DNA of 64,000 bases from Glutamicibacter arilaitensis Re117 (GCF_000197735.1 NC_014550.1:3286001-3350000); one strand, 5' to 3'; counted from the first letter of the stretch, positions 51,542 through 61,286 are shown. A program made the numbers and translations. Notes: a model not told the origin generated them from the sequence alone.

Positions 51542-52141
51542 ATGTCTAAGATCATGGTCGGTTACGCACGCGTGTCCACGGAGGAGCAAGACCTCACCGC
51601 CCAGCGTGATGCCCTGGCATCCCTTGGCGTTGAACCCGAACGCGTCTATGTTGATCATGGCTTTACCGGCAGGAACAAGAATCGCGCAGGACTTCACGAA
51701 GCCCTCGCCGCCTGCCGGGCCGGAGATACCTTCGTCGTTACCAAACTCGACCGCCTGGCCCGGTCCGTCCGAGACGCCCACGAGATAGCCGACGACCTCG
51801 CCAGACGCGAAATCAGACTCAGCATCGGTGGTTCCGTCCACGACCCCACCGACCCAATGGGCAAACTGCTGTTCAACGTCCTGGCGATGATCGCTGAGTT
51901 CGAAGCCGACCTCATCAGCATGCGCACCCGCGAAGGAATGAAGGTTGCCACGGCCAACGGCCGACTCCGGGGAAAACAGCCAAAACTCACCGTGAAACAA
52001 GAAACACACCTCCTCGAACTGCACGATGCCGGCAAACACACCATGACCGAAATGGCAGAACTATTCTCCATCAGCCGATCCACCATCTACCGGGCCGTTG
52101 AACGCGACCAACGCAAGAAAACCGGCACAATCAATCCGTGA
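51542..52141 (+). CDS. Serine resolvase/invertase family recombinase
   Basis: 199 residues from the ATG at 51542. The catalytic domain has MVGYARVSTEEQDLTAQRDA with the nucleophile Ser, then DTFVVTKLDRLARSVRDAHE and LLFNVLAMIAEFEADLISMR (dimer helix). The C-terminal helix-turn-helix is HTMTEMAELFSISRSTIYRA. Full length and intact, the only complete small serine recombinase here. The leader (51475-51530) has repeated TGTCCG/ACTGTCCGG words that could be its own binding sites. It could act on the 18-bp palindromes found in the window, but this is untested. Confidence 0.92.
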   Translation: MSKIMVGYARVSTEEQDLTAQRDALASLGVEPERVYVDHGFTGRNKNRAGLHEALAACRAGDTFVVTKLDRLARSVRDAHEIADDLARREIRLSIGGSVHDPTDPMGKLLFNVLAMIAEFEADLISMRTREGMKVATANGRLRGKQPKLTVKQETHLLELHDAGKHTMTEMAELFSISRSTIYRAVERDQRKKTGTINP

Positions 52142-52299
52142 CCTCTTCCTGCCACCACCGAAAGATGACGTGCGGCTCTCATCCGTTGCCCCACACTGCG
52201 AAAGCTTTGCGTCGGGCATTTCGCTTTTTCGCGAGCCCTATCCACGCCAGGATCGACACCGGGATGTCGTTAGCGTGAATTTCCGTACCGATCTTCCTC

Positions 52300-52633
52300 A
52301 GACCCCTATTCGGATTCAACCAGTCAGCTTCGCCCCGCTGACAGTGAATGTAACAACCGCGATCTCTCCCTGTCCCTCACTGACGGTGTTGTCAGGCTCG
52401 CACTGATGAAAAACAACGAGATAAATCAGTTCGGCAACCAGATGCAAGAGCTCATCGGCGACCGTTGCGAGCCGCAGGATGCCTATGAAAATATCCTGTC
52501 CTGCTACTTTTTCACCAATGACAGTTGGATCACTGTTACCGCACGCCAAGACGCCACCGAACAACCGTTCCGAGGCAATACCAAAACCTGGCAACCGAAT
52601 TCGCCGAACAAGCAGAATTCGGCATCAAGTAAC
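52300..52633 (+). pseudogene. Frameshifted hypothetical gene
   Basis: Pieces in different frames join into one plausible protein: RIQPVSFAPLTVNVTTAIS, then LSLTDGVVRLALMKNNEINQ, FGNQMQELIGDRCEPQDAYE, YFFTNDSWITVTA, and after a shift near 52588 LATEFAEQAEFGIK with stop TAA at 52631. The last stop is 30 bases before a strong terminator, as a real gene end would be. At least one indel, probably two. Family not recognised. Confidence 0.5.
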
Positions 52634-52662
52634 GACAACGTTCCAGTACTTTCTAACCAATC

Positions 52663-52710
52663 AAAGAATGGGCTGGCACTCACCTCACGGTGAGTACCAG
52701 CCCATTCTTT
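52663..52710. terminator. Hairpin terminator
   Basis: AAAGAATGGGCTGG / CCAGCCCATTCTTT, 14-bp perfect stem with an inner CACC/GGTG pairing, T-rich on the downstream arm. Follows the decayed gene ending at 52633. Confidence 0.75.
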
Positions 52711-52731
52711 TCGACCGTGGTTACGTGGGTG

Positions 52732-52889
52732 GCCTCCTGCCCACCTGTGCACAGCAAAAGCCCAACCGCTGCGCTGCTTTTCCTGCACACACGTGGACAG
52801 CAGGAACCAACCGACCACCCGCACACAAGCCACAAGCTGCGGTACCTGAGTTCACCTACGACAGGTGATCGTGGCCCGTGCACAGCCTC
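52732..52889 (+). repeat. Dispersed ~160-bp repeat, copy B
   Basis: Same block as 7520-7676, from CCTCCTGCCCACCTGTGCAC to GTGGCCCGTGCACAGCCTC, with scattered substitutions. It lies just after a terminator. No flanking direct repeat was obvious. Confidence 0.75.
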
Positions 52890-53035
52890 GAAGATGTATA
52901 TGTCCGTGCCTCCAGCCACACAATGCACTTCGCGAAATTGGCCCAACAGAAAATAAGCACGCTTCACAATGACGAACAGCGCCCGCACACCCACTTCACG
53001 CAGATTCACAGACGCTGTCCTCACCAACAAAATGA

Positions 53036-53536
53036 CTATGGCGCGGTCGGCTGTTCAGGCCACAACTCCCGTTTGTCGAAACGTGTACCTACCGGGTTGG
53101 CTGGCATCAATGTCAAAATCAAAAGCGCCAAGGTACCCAAGATCGGCACAAGCGCTAACAGATACAACCAGCCACTGAAGTTGGCATCATGTAAACGACG
53201 CACCGCGATCGAAATATTCGGGATCAGCGTCGCCAAACCATAGATGTTCACTATCCACTCCACCACGACAGCCTCCGTAGGGACCTCAACGGCGCCAGGC
53301 TCAATAGCAAGTGCACCGCTCATGAACATCGCGATCACAGCCACAAAACCTACGATGAAATTGAACAACGCCACCCACCAGTACTCACTCAAACTCGCAC
53401 GGCCACTGAAAGTCGCGTACTTCTTGAAGAACCGTTTGACGGCTTCGCCAAAAGACGCTCCGTACAACGGTAAGCTCAGACTTTCAGTCTCAGACGTCGC
53501 ATAAGGATTATTCGGCGGGTAAACAGGGTCAGACAT
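53036..53536 (-). CDS. DUF805 family membrane protein
   Basis: About 166 residues from the ATG at 53536, chosen for the GGAGG upstream. A Pro/Ser-rich head is followed by the DUF805 signature FFKKYATFSGRASLSEYWWV, transmembrane helices at about 60-85 and 100-165, the motif SIAVRRLHDANFSGWLYLLA and a final LILTLMPANPVGTRFDKR. DUF805 proteins are small inner-membrane proteins of unknown function, often in phage or chromosomal contexts. Intact. Confidence 0.93.
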   Translation of the reverse strand: MSDPVYPPNNPYATSETESLSLPLYGASFGEAVKRFFKKYATFSGRASLSEYWWVALFNFIVGFVAVIAMFMSGALAIEPGAVEVPTEAVVVEWIVNIYGLATLIPNISIAVRRLHDANFSGWLYLLALVPILGTLALLILTLMPANPVGTRFDKRELWPEQPTAP

Positions 53537-53815
53537 AAGGCAGCTTCCTCCAGTGGATTGATCATTCAACATCATACTGCTATTTCAACCGAAACTTCAC
53601 GGCCCCAGAGAACACTCGACATCTAGGAATCCACATTCACCAATAAATTAACCCGGTACCGTGCATGGTGACGCCGCTTGGCATCACTCCCAGAATTCGC
53701 CAAATCTCAGGGACAAGATTCATCCCAGCGACATTCTCGAAGCCTGGCAGCTCAGAAGGTCATATCAATCAATATGCCATCTGACCAATTACTTGGATCC
53801 ACGGCAGCATCAATG

Positions 53816-54859
53816 CTATTCGCCTGCCAGACCTCCTTCGGCCTCCAACGCAGCCGCAATCGCTTCAGGAGACGGCAAAGACGTCTTCTCCTCCTGAGGC
53901 AACGCATCATACGTGTAAGAAGAAACCGCTAGCGGCTGTGTCGAACCCTCCAAGGCATACCGCACCGTCCGATCGTTCTTAGACCCACAAACTAAGATCC
54001 CCACCGTAGGAGCCTGACGGGGAAGCCTCAACATGTCATTAACCGCAGCGACATAGAAATTCAACTGCCCCAGATGCTCAGGCCTGAACTTCCCAGCCTT
54101 CAGCTCAACGACGACATAACGGTCCGATGGCACGTGATACAACAACAGATCAACATAAAAATCATCGCCATCGACATCAAGATGGTACTGCCTACCGACG
54201 AACGCGAAACCAGCACCAAACTCGGCTAAAGTCTGCGACAAACGAAGCGTCATGGCTTCTTCAATCGCAAGCTCTTGCGCCTCTTCGGTGAGCCCCAAAA
54301 AATCAAAGATCAGGGGATCCTTGGCCAGTTCCTTCGCCAAGTCACTGCCCTGGCTAGGTAAACGAGATTCTAAATTGTTAGGAGCCGCACCTTCGCGTGC
54401 ATGTAACCGAGTACGAATTTGGTGCTCAAGAACCGCCACCGACCAACCATTCTGAACAGCACGGTGCGCATACCACTGACGCAATTCACCGTCACCAATC
54501 TTATTCAGAAGCGCCACGTTGTGAGTCCAGCTCAATTGTCCAGTTACTGACTGGACAATTGAATCTTCATCACCCCACGCTTCGGCAAACGCCCGCATAT
54601 TGTATAGATTCGTTCTCGAGAACCCCTTCATATGAGGGAACTCAGCTCGCAGATCCCTCGCAATCCTGTCGAACACCTTACTCCCCCAAGGCTGACCAGC
54701 CTGACGCTCAAGAATGATTCGCCCGATATTCCAATACAGTTCGACCATGGCCGTATTAACCATCCGCTGCGCCCGATGCTGGGCCCCGTGGATCAGCTCT
54801 TTCAAGGTCAACAACGCATCAGAATAGTCAGCAGGAAGATCGCGTTCGATTTGGGACAT
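53816..54859 (-). CDS. YhcG-type PD-(D/E)xK nuclease family protein (DUF1016)
   Basis: 347 residues. The N-terminal domain has VELYWNIGRIILERQAGQPW and GFSRTNLYNMRAFAEAWGDE. The C-terminal nuclease domain has DVDGDDFYVDLLLYHVPSDR and YVVVELKAGKFRPEHLGQLN, that is D...ExK, then GILVCGSKNDRTVRYALEGS. The family is linked to restriction systems and the RpnA/YhcG nucleases and occurs on mobile islands. Its standalone role is unclear. Intact, without a partner gene beside it. Confidence 0.93.
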   Translation of the reverse strand: MSQIERDLPADYSDALLTLKELIHGAQHRAQRMVNTAMVELYWNIGRIILERQAGQPWGSKVFDRIARDLRAEFPHMKGFSRTNLYNMRAFAEAWGDEDSIVQSVTGQLSWTHNVALLNKIGDGELRQWYAHRAVQNGWSVAVLEHQIRTRLHAREGAAPNNLESRLPSQGSDLAKELAKDPLIFDFLGLTEEAQELAIEEAMTLRLSQTLAEFGAGFAFVGRQYHLDVDGDDFYVDLLLYHVPSDRYVVVELKAGKFRPEHLGQLNFYVAAVNDMLRLPRQAPTVGILVCGSKNDRTVRYALEGSTQPLAVSSYTYDALPQEEKTSLPSPEAIAAALEAEGGLAGE

Positions 54860-55267
54860 ATATCAACCATAGATGCCGAAGAGACAACATGCCGGAAAAG
54901 TTCAGCCACCAACTGGACACTTAACGCATACATCCACAAACTGACACAATGGATGCGACAAAAGTGGGACAGATTCGATCAGTGCCACAAACGGTCGTTT
55001 ACGTGACATCGGGCATCGAAGAACATGCACATCCGAAAATTGTCACTTAACCCCAATGCTGTTTCATGGAGGTCCGGAAACCCACGAACGCACCACCCCA
55101 AGGCTCGTCGTCCTTGACGCTCTTGGACGCGGACCCCCTAGTCTTTGCCTGTGCAGCAGTCCGCTCTCAAAGATCCTACTGCGGGGCGATTCACTAGTAC
55201 TACCTCAGGTGCGACACTGAGCAATGCACCGGGCCTCTACGTGGGCGCGCCAAGCGAAGGACAACAC
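54860..55267. other. Intergenic region with palindromic site 2
   Basis: No gene seen. It contains CACAAACGGTCGTTTACG at 54986. The region separates the YhcG-type gene from a lipoprotein gene block. Confidence 0.5.
54986..55003. repeat. 18-bp palindromic site 2
   Basis: CACAAACGGTCGTTTACG: 8-bp arms around GT, related to sites 10444, 58944, 60009 and 63578. Confidence 0.55.
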
Positions 55268-55765
55268 ATGAACAAGCAAACCAAAAAGTTCCTGATCACC
55301 GCTGGAATAGGCGCCATCGCCATGGGGCTCACCGCCTGCGGCCCCCTAGACACGCCGTCTCCAGGTGCGCGCGCCTATGGCGGGATCGAACCGACCACCT
55401 CAACCCAGGAAAGTCTCGCATCCCGCGTTCCTCCCGATGAGATGGACAGTCCTGGATTCGATGTAGTGGTAGCAGACCCACTCCTGAAAGGCACCACTTC
55501 CACTGATGTTCCTCTCGGTATGGGACGATTTGTCTCTATCTGGGTGGATTGCGATCGTGCCACGTCACACCTACGAGTGAGGGTGACCGCCGCCAACGGT
55601 GCGAAGCTGCTTGACGACACACAAGCGTGCGACTTCAACGGTGCTGCGTTCGTTTCGAACGCGACGGAGGGTTCTCCGACGGAACAAGCCAAGGTTCTGG
55701 TGGAGGCTCCGGGAAGCGTCGTGTATCGCATCTTCGTCGGCGCGGAAGGTAGCCGCAACTCGTGA
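55268..55765 (+). CDS. Lipoprotein, hypothetical
   Basis: 165 residues from the ATG at 55268; longer frames upstream do not look coding. Leader MNKQTKKFLITAGIGAIAMG, lipobox LTAC. The mature part has a Ser/Pro linker and a beta-rich domain (GMGRFVSIWVDCDRATSHLR, then ACDFNGAAFVSNATEGSPTE) with two cysteines likely paired. Function unknown. From 55766 to 56079 no gene was seen. Confidence 0.8.
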   Translation: MNKQTKKFLITAGIGAIAMGLTACGPLDTPSPGARAYGGIEPTTSTQESLASRVPPDEMDSPGFDVVVADPLLKGTTSTDVPLGMGRFVSIWVDCDRATSHLRVRVTAANGAKLLDDTQACDFNGAAFVSNATEGSPTEQAKVLVEAPGSVVYRIFVGAEGSRNS

Positions 55766-56079
55766 ACGTCGTCGTATGCTGACATGTACGGACATCACGA
55801 AGCGACAAAAACTCCAACGGACGGTCCAATGTTCGATATGTCTCTTCAGCAACTCCAGAACGAAAATTTCATTTTGCGCATCACGAAAAGTGATTTCCCC
55901 ACTCCTACATAGTAGAAACCATGTGCTGGATATTCGTGTTCACATCGCTGTATCTGCGCACTAGGATGAAAGAAAGCCTAAGTAGGGGGAATGCTGCACT
56001 TCTCCCCGTCTTTTTGTCGGGGGTGGACAGGAATTCCATTCTGTAGTTCTCGCCTTCCTACGGACTTTCCGTGTTCGTG

Positions 56080-56583
56080 TGAGCTGTCATGATGTCGTGA
56101 GACACGCGTTCGTAGGAGAATGAGTGCATGTCCAAACGTCAGAAGTTCACCCCGGAGTTCCGCGCCGAAGCAGTCGAACTAGTGATCTCCTCCCAGAAGA
56201 GCCTGGTCGAGGTCACAGCCTCTCTAGGCATCAACGAAGGAACCCTGGGCAACTGGGTCCGCGCTTACCGCACCGAGCACCCAGAATCGGAAGCAGAGGA
56301 ACGCGGACCAGTGGAATGGGCCCAATACGAGAAATTGCGCAAGGAACTGCTGGAGGTGAAACGGGAGAACGACTTTTTAAACGATGTCAGCGCCTATTTC
56401 GCCTCGAACAGCAAGAAATAAGCGCAATCTTCACCTTCATCAAAGCCCATGCCGGCCAGTACCCGGTGAACTGGATGTGCCAGAAACTGCAGGTTTCCAG
56501 GGCGTCCTATTACCGGTGGCTGAACCCCTGCGAGGAGCTGAGCGAAGCCAAAGCACTGCGCATGCGCCGCACCGAACTGGTCC
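56080..56583 (+). mobile_element. Truncated IS3 copy (left end, orfA, start of orfB)
   Basis: The left end TGAGCTGTCATGATG and about 500 bases match the IS3 element at 27796-29104. The match ends after RRTELVH at about 56583, and unrelated sequence follows. OrfB loses all its catalytic residues. Confidence 0.9.
56128..56421 (+). CDS. IS3 OrfA (in truncated element)
   Basis: 97 residues, MSKRQKFTPEFRAEAVELVI, differing from the copy at 28763-29056 by a few residues (for example VTASLGIN for VAASLGIN, NDFLND for NDFLKD). HTH and leucine zipper are present. The slippery site reads TTTTTAAACG here instead of TTTTTAAAAG. Without OrfB it cannot transpose but might still bind IS ends. Confidence 0.88.
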   Translation: MSKRQKFTPEFRAEAVELVISSQKSLVEVTASLGINEGTLGNWVRAYRTEHPESEAEERGPVEWAQYEKLRKELLEVKRENDFLNDVSAYFASNSKK

Positions 56584-56786
56584 ACTACAACGCTAAGACC
56601 TACACCGCAGCCGTGCAACTCGTTGCTCGACTGGCCACGGGAGCTTCGACTTTGAACCGAACGGTTGCTGCTGAGGAGGAAGAACGATGGGCTTTTCGCC
56701 GCTGAAATTCTGCGATACATGTGGTTGGGTACCCAAAAGCCGTGCGCTGCACGCAAAGGATTGCGCGGCGCACGGCTCGGCGGCTT

Positions 56787-57149
56787 CTACTTGCAGAACC
56801 CGTTGTTCTTGATGACGTCCAGGATCTTCTTGGCATCCCGCTCGGTGACCGTTTCCACGCCTGCGCCTTCAAAACGAGCTTGAGTACTCGAGATCAACTT
56901 GTCCGGTGACATACCGCCCAAAATGTCAGTGCACTGATTGCGAGCGCTGTTAAAAGCCTTCTCATTGTTCAGCGCCGGATCGATTTCCGCTAGATCTTCC
57001 CGTAGCTTTGCTTCTTGCTCGGAGTCAGGCCTAGGGATGCCGGTGGCGGCGCCAGCAGCAACCTCGTTGGCGGTGGACTCATTGAAGTATGTACATCCGC
57101 TCAGTGCAACAGTGCTGATCATCAGGAAGCTGGCAAAGACTTTCTTCAT
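56787..57149 (-). CDS. Small lipoprotein
   Basis: 120 residues. Leader MKKVFASFLMISTVALSGC with lipobox LSGC. The mature part is helical and acidic (DSEQEAKLREDLAEIDPALN) with Cys in RNQCTDILGG and a final NNGFCK. GGAGT lies upstream of the ATG. It sits between an IS3 fragment and a decayed IS3 element. Function unknown; its size and anchor fit an immunity-type lipoprotein but no partner is adjacent. Confidence 0.8.
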   Translation of the reverse strand: MKKVFASFLMISTVALSGCTYFNESTANEVAAGAATGIPRPDSEQEAKLREDLAEIDPALNNEKAFNSARNQCTDILGGMSPDKLISSTQARFEGAGVETVTERDAKKILDVIKNNGFCK

Positions 57150-57279
57150 GTTACTCCTTAGGAATGGGATCGCGATCAGTACTGCGATTTGTCTATATGA
57201 ACCGTCCCGGAAATCATGTCGCTAATTTACTAGCGGCAACATCGGGTATCGCGCCGTTGAAGTCATCATAGTAGAGTTC

Positions 57280-58515
57280 CTAAAATTCCACCTGTTTACT
57301 ATAGCCGAGGGTCGAATGCAACCGGGCATAGTTGTACCAGTGCACCCAATCCACGACGACATCCCCGACATCGGATTCCGCTGCCAACGGGCTGTTGCGG
57401 AACGGGGAATCCCTAGCCGCGGCTTCGTTCTTGAACAACCTCATCACCGTTTCGGCGGCCGCGTTGACGAACGCATCCCCGATGGTGCCGATCGATGGGA
57501 CCAGCCCTTCAGCGGCCAGCGTCCTGGTGTACCGCTGCGAGGTATATTCACTGCCGGCATCTGAATGATGTACCGTGCCTTGAATCGGGCTTTACGAGAT
57601 CCCGAACCATGCCGGCGTTGCCATAACGCCATCCGGAGAGCTTCCTTCACAAACTCGGTATCATGCGAGGTTGACGTCGCCCAAGACAGAATCCGTCTGG
57701 AGAACAAATCGATCATGAACGATACGTAGGTGAACCCGGCGCCGGTCGGCACATCAGTGAAATTTGTGATCCAGACCTTGTCAGGCGCGACAGTGAAGAA
57801 TTTGCGGTTCAGCAGATCCTTGGCCCGAATCTTGTCCTTCACACGGATCGTGGTGACAGTCCTCCGGCCTCTGGCCAGACCCTTCATTCCCGCCTCGCGC
57901 AACAGCTAAGTCCACGGTGTGCTTCGAGATCTCAAGGAAGCCGTTGCGCTGCAACCAAGCCCGCATCTTCCGACGCCCGTACAGCAACCTCAGGCTTAGG
58001 CCTGCCGGTCTTCTCATCAGGCTGCTGCAGATTGTGCAGGACGTTGAGGATCTGGGCGTCGGTGATGTCCCGGGATGCCGGTTGGCGTTGTTTCCAGCCG
58101 CGGTAGGTTCGCGCAGAGACCTGCAGTCCCTGAATAGTCAGGGCTTGGCATGTCTGCTCGACTGCGTAGCCGCACTCGCGTTGATGGTCGATGAACTCGG
58201 TGATTAGGGCCGGCGAGGGTCGAGCTCCCTCGCGAAGAAAATCGCTGGCTGGCGGAGGATTTCGTTGCTTTCTTCCAGGTCCTTGGCCTTGGCCTCCAGG
58301 GCTTTGATCTCGGCGAGTTCCTCGCTGGTGGGGCCGGTGCGGTCCCCGGCGTCGACCTGGGCCTGGACGACCCACCGGCGCAGGGCCTCGGCGCCGATGC
58401 TCAGCTTGGGTGCAAGATCCTGGCCGGCACTGTAGACCGACTTGTATCGCTCCAACCGGTCCAGGACATAGGCGACGGCGCGGGCCTTGGCTTCAGGGGT
58501 GTACTGCTTGGGCAT
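57280..58515 (-). pseudogene. Decayed IS3-family element (orfA intact, orfB frameshifted)
   Basis: OrfA from the ATG at 58515: MPKQYTPEAKARAVAYVLDR with its zipper EIKALEAKAKDLEESNEIL. OrfB pieces in several frames: FIDHQRECGYAVEQTCQALT, KDKIRAKDLLNRKFFTVAPD, KVWITNFTDVPTGAGFTYVS (first Asp region), FMIDLFSRRILSWA and the end WVHWYNYARLHSTLGYSKQV, with stop at 57280. At least three frameshifts and a stop interrupt it. A different IS3 lineage from the other IS3 copies here. Confidence 0.85.
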
Positions 58516-58579
58516 GCTTTCCATTCTCTCAATAGAAAGCGGCATGAAACCCAGGACGTTTCACCGAGCCCCTCGAGAT

Positions 58580-58890
58580 CTAGTGGGTGGAACTGTCCAT
58601 CGGCAGCGCGGCGTACGACCATGCCGCCGCGAAGACCGTGTGGGATTGTTCAAGAACGAGGCCGTCGCCACGGTCTCGCTTTTCTGCATCGGAGCGGTTA
58701 AGACCGAATTAGACGTTGTGGAGGTTGTCTTCGAATGGGTGCATTGGTACAGCTGCGAACGCCTGCGTTCCTCTCTGTTCCACCAAGCACCGGAGGAATT
58801 CGAGCGAACCTATTATGATGAAATTTCCGGCTCGTTACCCGACGCTGTCGCGCATAAAACGGCAGCATGGTTTGCGGGACGGTGCAGCCA
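58580..58890 (+). pseudogene. IS3-family OrfB C-terminal remnant
   Basis: SIGSAAYDHAAAKTV, then GLFKNEAVA and FEWVHWYSCERLRSSLFHQA followed by PEEFERTYYDE correspond to the last ~80 residues of an IS3 OrfB. Frames are broken and the catalytic part before it is missing. Opposite strand to the previous IS3 relic, so a separate insertion. Confidence 0.72.
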
Positions 58891-58943
58891 TCCCTATCGG
58901 GGAATGGGCAAAGATCACACTGCTGCATACTGCATATAACTTT

Positions 58944-58961
58944 CAAAAACGGTCGTTTTTG
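58944..58961. repeat. 18-bp palindromic site 3
   Basis: CAAAAACGGTCGTTTTTG, the most perfect of five sites: arms CAAAAACG and CGTTTTTG around GT. It flanks the secreted gene at 59174-59743 on its 3' side. Confidence 0.6.
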
Positions 58962-59173
58962 ATGTCCGAACCACCATTGGAGATCCCGCCGGTCGAAGCG
59001 AAACCTACTTCAAGGTGATGCATCCCGAATCATGGCAAGAAACAGGTCAGAAAATCAGTCTTACAAAGGCCTTCCCAGTTCAAAACAGCATTTGAACTGG
59101 GAAGCCTTAGCAAGAACAACAAACTAAAATCTCTGGAAGTCCATTCAGCCTGCGACCTTCCAGAGCATAGAAT

Positions 59174-59743
59174 TTAAAACACGGTAACTGACTTCAATGT
59201 AGTGGCGCTGCTGAGCTTAACCTTGACCTTAGGCGCAACTGTGGCGTAGCAAACTTTACTGCTGCAAGCTCGCATAGTTCGATTCTGCGAACCGTAACTT
59301 CCGCGGTTATTCCAAGTGCCGGTCAGCGATCCCGTGCCAATAAAGCCATAATCAACAGAAGCTCCACCTGCACCATAGAGACACGCATTGACGGTTGTGG
59401 AAGCGCAATTGCTAGTGGGAAGCAGCGCGTACGTCTGGACGGTGCTTTCCTTCTCAACCTTGGTTATTTCTGCGGTTTCCGCCTCCTGATAAACGACAGC
59501 TGGTTTACCAGACTCCAATAGCGCCAATTCTTCATCGCTGAGATTCTTTGTTATTTCTTCAAAATTCGGTTCCTTTTGTTCTATGAAGTAACCGGAAAGA
59601 TCGAAAGTGGTAGCCGCAGGAACAGCAGTTGAAGGGACACTCACATCTGCGGTGGAAGCTGCCATTGCTGGGGAGGCAAGGACAGATCCTGCGAGTAACG
59701 AAGCGCCGATAATGGCGGCAGCCCTGGAAAGAAGATTTTTCAT
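59174..59743 (-). CDS. Secreted hypothetical protein
   Basis: 189 residues. Signal peptide MKNLLSRAAAIIGASLLAGS with cleavage near AMA-AST. A propeptide-like acidic region (residues 45-100, EEITKNLSDEELALLESGKP) precedes a ~80-residue C-terminal domain with cysteines at TSNCAST, NACLYG, RACSSK and VCYATV, likely two disulfides, and many Gly/Tyr/Asn. The arrangement of leader, pro-region and Cys-rich domain resembles secreted bacteriocins or inhibitors. It is bracketed by two palindromic sites in direct orientation (58944 and 60009). No adjacent partner gene. Family unknown. Confidence 0.8.
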   Translation of the reverse strand: MKNLLSRAAAIIGASLLAGSVLASPAMAASTADVSVPSTAVPAATTFDLSGYFIEQKEPNFEEITKNLSDEELALLESGKPAVVYQEAETAEITKVEKESTVQTYALLPTSNCASTTVNACLYGAGGASVDYGFIGTGSLTGTWNNRGSYGSQNRTMRACSSKVCYATVAPKVKVKLSSATTLKSVTVF

Positions 59744-60008
59744 AATTCCTCGTAACTGAAACGTTGACCAGTGTGTATTTACTGACCCTTCTTTACTCTA
59801 ACTTAGAGATTTTCGGCTTACATCGAGGAATGACTTGCATCTTGTATCAAATAGGTAACAAATTACCTCGTCAGTAAAGCCCTGGATCTAAAACGACCGA
59901 CCGTCATTGACACACACTGAAAAGCCGATCAGCTTCCAATCTGACGAATAAGTTCGGACAACCTGTCCTCCCGATCCTGCAGGGCTTGTCGGCCGACAGT
60001 TCAATCTT

Positions 60009-60026
60009 GAAAAACGGTTGTTTTTG
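60009..60026. repeat. 18-bp palindromic site 4
   Basis: GAAAAACGGTTGTTTTTG, related to the other four sites, in the same GT orientation as site 3, 1065 bp away. Together they enclose one secreted-protein gene. Confidence 0.55.
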
Positions 60027-60047
60027 AGCTGAGTTCCCGATCTGATG

Positions 60048-61286
60048 CTACCGCTCGCTACTCTGGCCTTCGGGCAGTCGCGCAGGACTGGAAGTACCTG
60101 TTTCTGAGATTTCGAATGAACTGGACGGCCGAGCGAGAACGATTCCCAAGGCTAGCGTCAGCAGGAGCAACCCTTCTCGGAAGACTATGCCAATCGCAGA
60201 GAGAACAATATTCTCAGGTAGCGCCGTGAGAACCCAATCTCCGAGGTCGGTTGGTTGCATAAGAAGAAAGAGCAGTCCGGCTAGGCCCCAGCGCCGGGTA
60301 CGTGCATTCAGGGAGAGGCGCAGGACGATAAACACCAGGAACACCCAATGGTGTATCCAGCTAACCGGTGAGAGCAATTGAATGCTTGCGCCTGCAATAA
60401 GAACTGCATCGAGGGTTCGCTGCGCTTTGTGCAAGTGGTAGGCAGTAGCCAAGGCGGCCGCAGCTACGCCAAGGATGAAGAAGGCCTTGACTCCTAGGGG
60501 GGCGTCCGCCCAAAAGTATGCGAGAGCGCCGGAAATCGAATTGTTCCCGCTTGTTGCGAAATTGCTGCCCAGATCTACTTTGTCGCTCAGCGACAAGATC
60601 TCCACGCTCAGATAATGCCATGTATTTACGGGGAAGAGTACCGCGCCGATGGCCAGGGTGCCCAGACCTCCTGCGCACATCCATATTGCTGCTCGGAACT
60701 GGCGAGTAGCGAGAAGATAAAACAGGAAGAATGCAGGAGTGAGCTTGATGCCTGCTGCAATGCCAGTCAATAGTCCGCGAGGCAGCCAAGAAATCCGCTG
60801 TGTCTTATTAGCCGCCAGATCATAGAGACAGGCAACAGCTAGCAAGATATTGATCTGCCCGAAAGCGAGATGCTGAGCGATCACGGTTGTTCCGCTCAGC
60901 AGGAGAAACAGGGCGATAACAAACTTGGATGAGGGATCGTGGCCGATTGAGCGGGCCAGGAACCTCAGTGCCCAGGCAAATCCGCAAAGCATGACGAAGG
61001 TCCAGGTAACCCAAGCCAGCATTGGCGGAAGCAAAGTGAATGGTTGGATGAGTAAAAGGGTGAAAGGGGTGTATACGAAAGGCAACCCCTCATCTGGCAA
61101 TCGTTCGCTGAAAATATTGTGAGCGTAGATATTCTCAGTTGTGAAAGCCTGGCGAGCCGCATCGTAGTAGACAAAAAAATCTACAGGCATGTAGGTCAGG
61201 CTTGATAACGCCAGACATAGAAAAAGTAAGGTCATTGCCAGCGGGAGAAGATACTGAATTACGTATTTCTGCTGTAACACTGGCAA
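60048..61286 (-). CDS. GT87-like membrane glycosyltransferase (DUF2029)
   Basis: 412 residues with about ten transmembrane helices. The first loop has VDFFVYYDAARQAFTTENIY, matching the D-x-x-VYY region of alpha-1,2-mannosyltransferases that use polyprenyl-phosphate mannose, then LPFVYTPFTLLLIQPF, AFGQINILLAVACLYDLAA, GIAAGIKLTPAFFLFYLLAT, SGNNSISGALAYFW and SPVSWIHHWVFLVFIVLRL. Relatives act in lipomannan and arabinogalactan-type glycan synthesis in actinobacteria. No companion sugar gene lies beside it. Intact. Confidence 0.9.
   Translation of the reverse strand: MPVLQQKYVIQYLLPLAMTLLFLCLALSSLTYMPVDFFVYYDAARQAFTTENIYAHNIFSERLPDEGLPFVYTPFTLLLIQPFTLLPPMLAWVTWTFVMLCGFAWALRFLARSIGHDPSSKFVIALFLLLSGTTVIAQHLAFGQINILLAVACLYDLAANKTQRISWLPRGLLTGIAAGIKLTPAFFLFYLLATRQFRAAIWMCAGGLGTLAIGAVLFPVNTWHYLSVEILSLSDKVDLGSNFATSGNNSISGALAYFWADAPLGVKAFFILGVAAAALATAYHLHKAQRTLDAVLIAGASIQLLSPVSWIHHWVFLVFIVLRLSLNARTRRWGLAGLLFLLMQPTDLGDWVLTALPENIVLSAIGIVFREGLLLLTLALGIVLARPSSSFEISETGTSSPARLPEGQSSER

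Noticed and set aside
59880..59900. AAAACGACCGACCGTC as a sixth palindromic site
   Set aside because: Only one half resembles the motif, so it was not counted.
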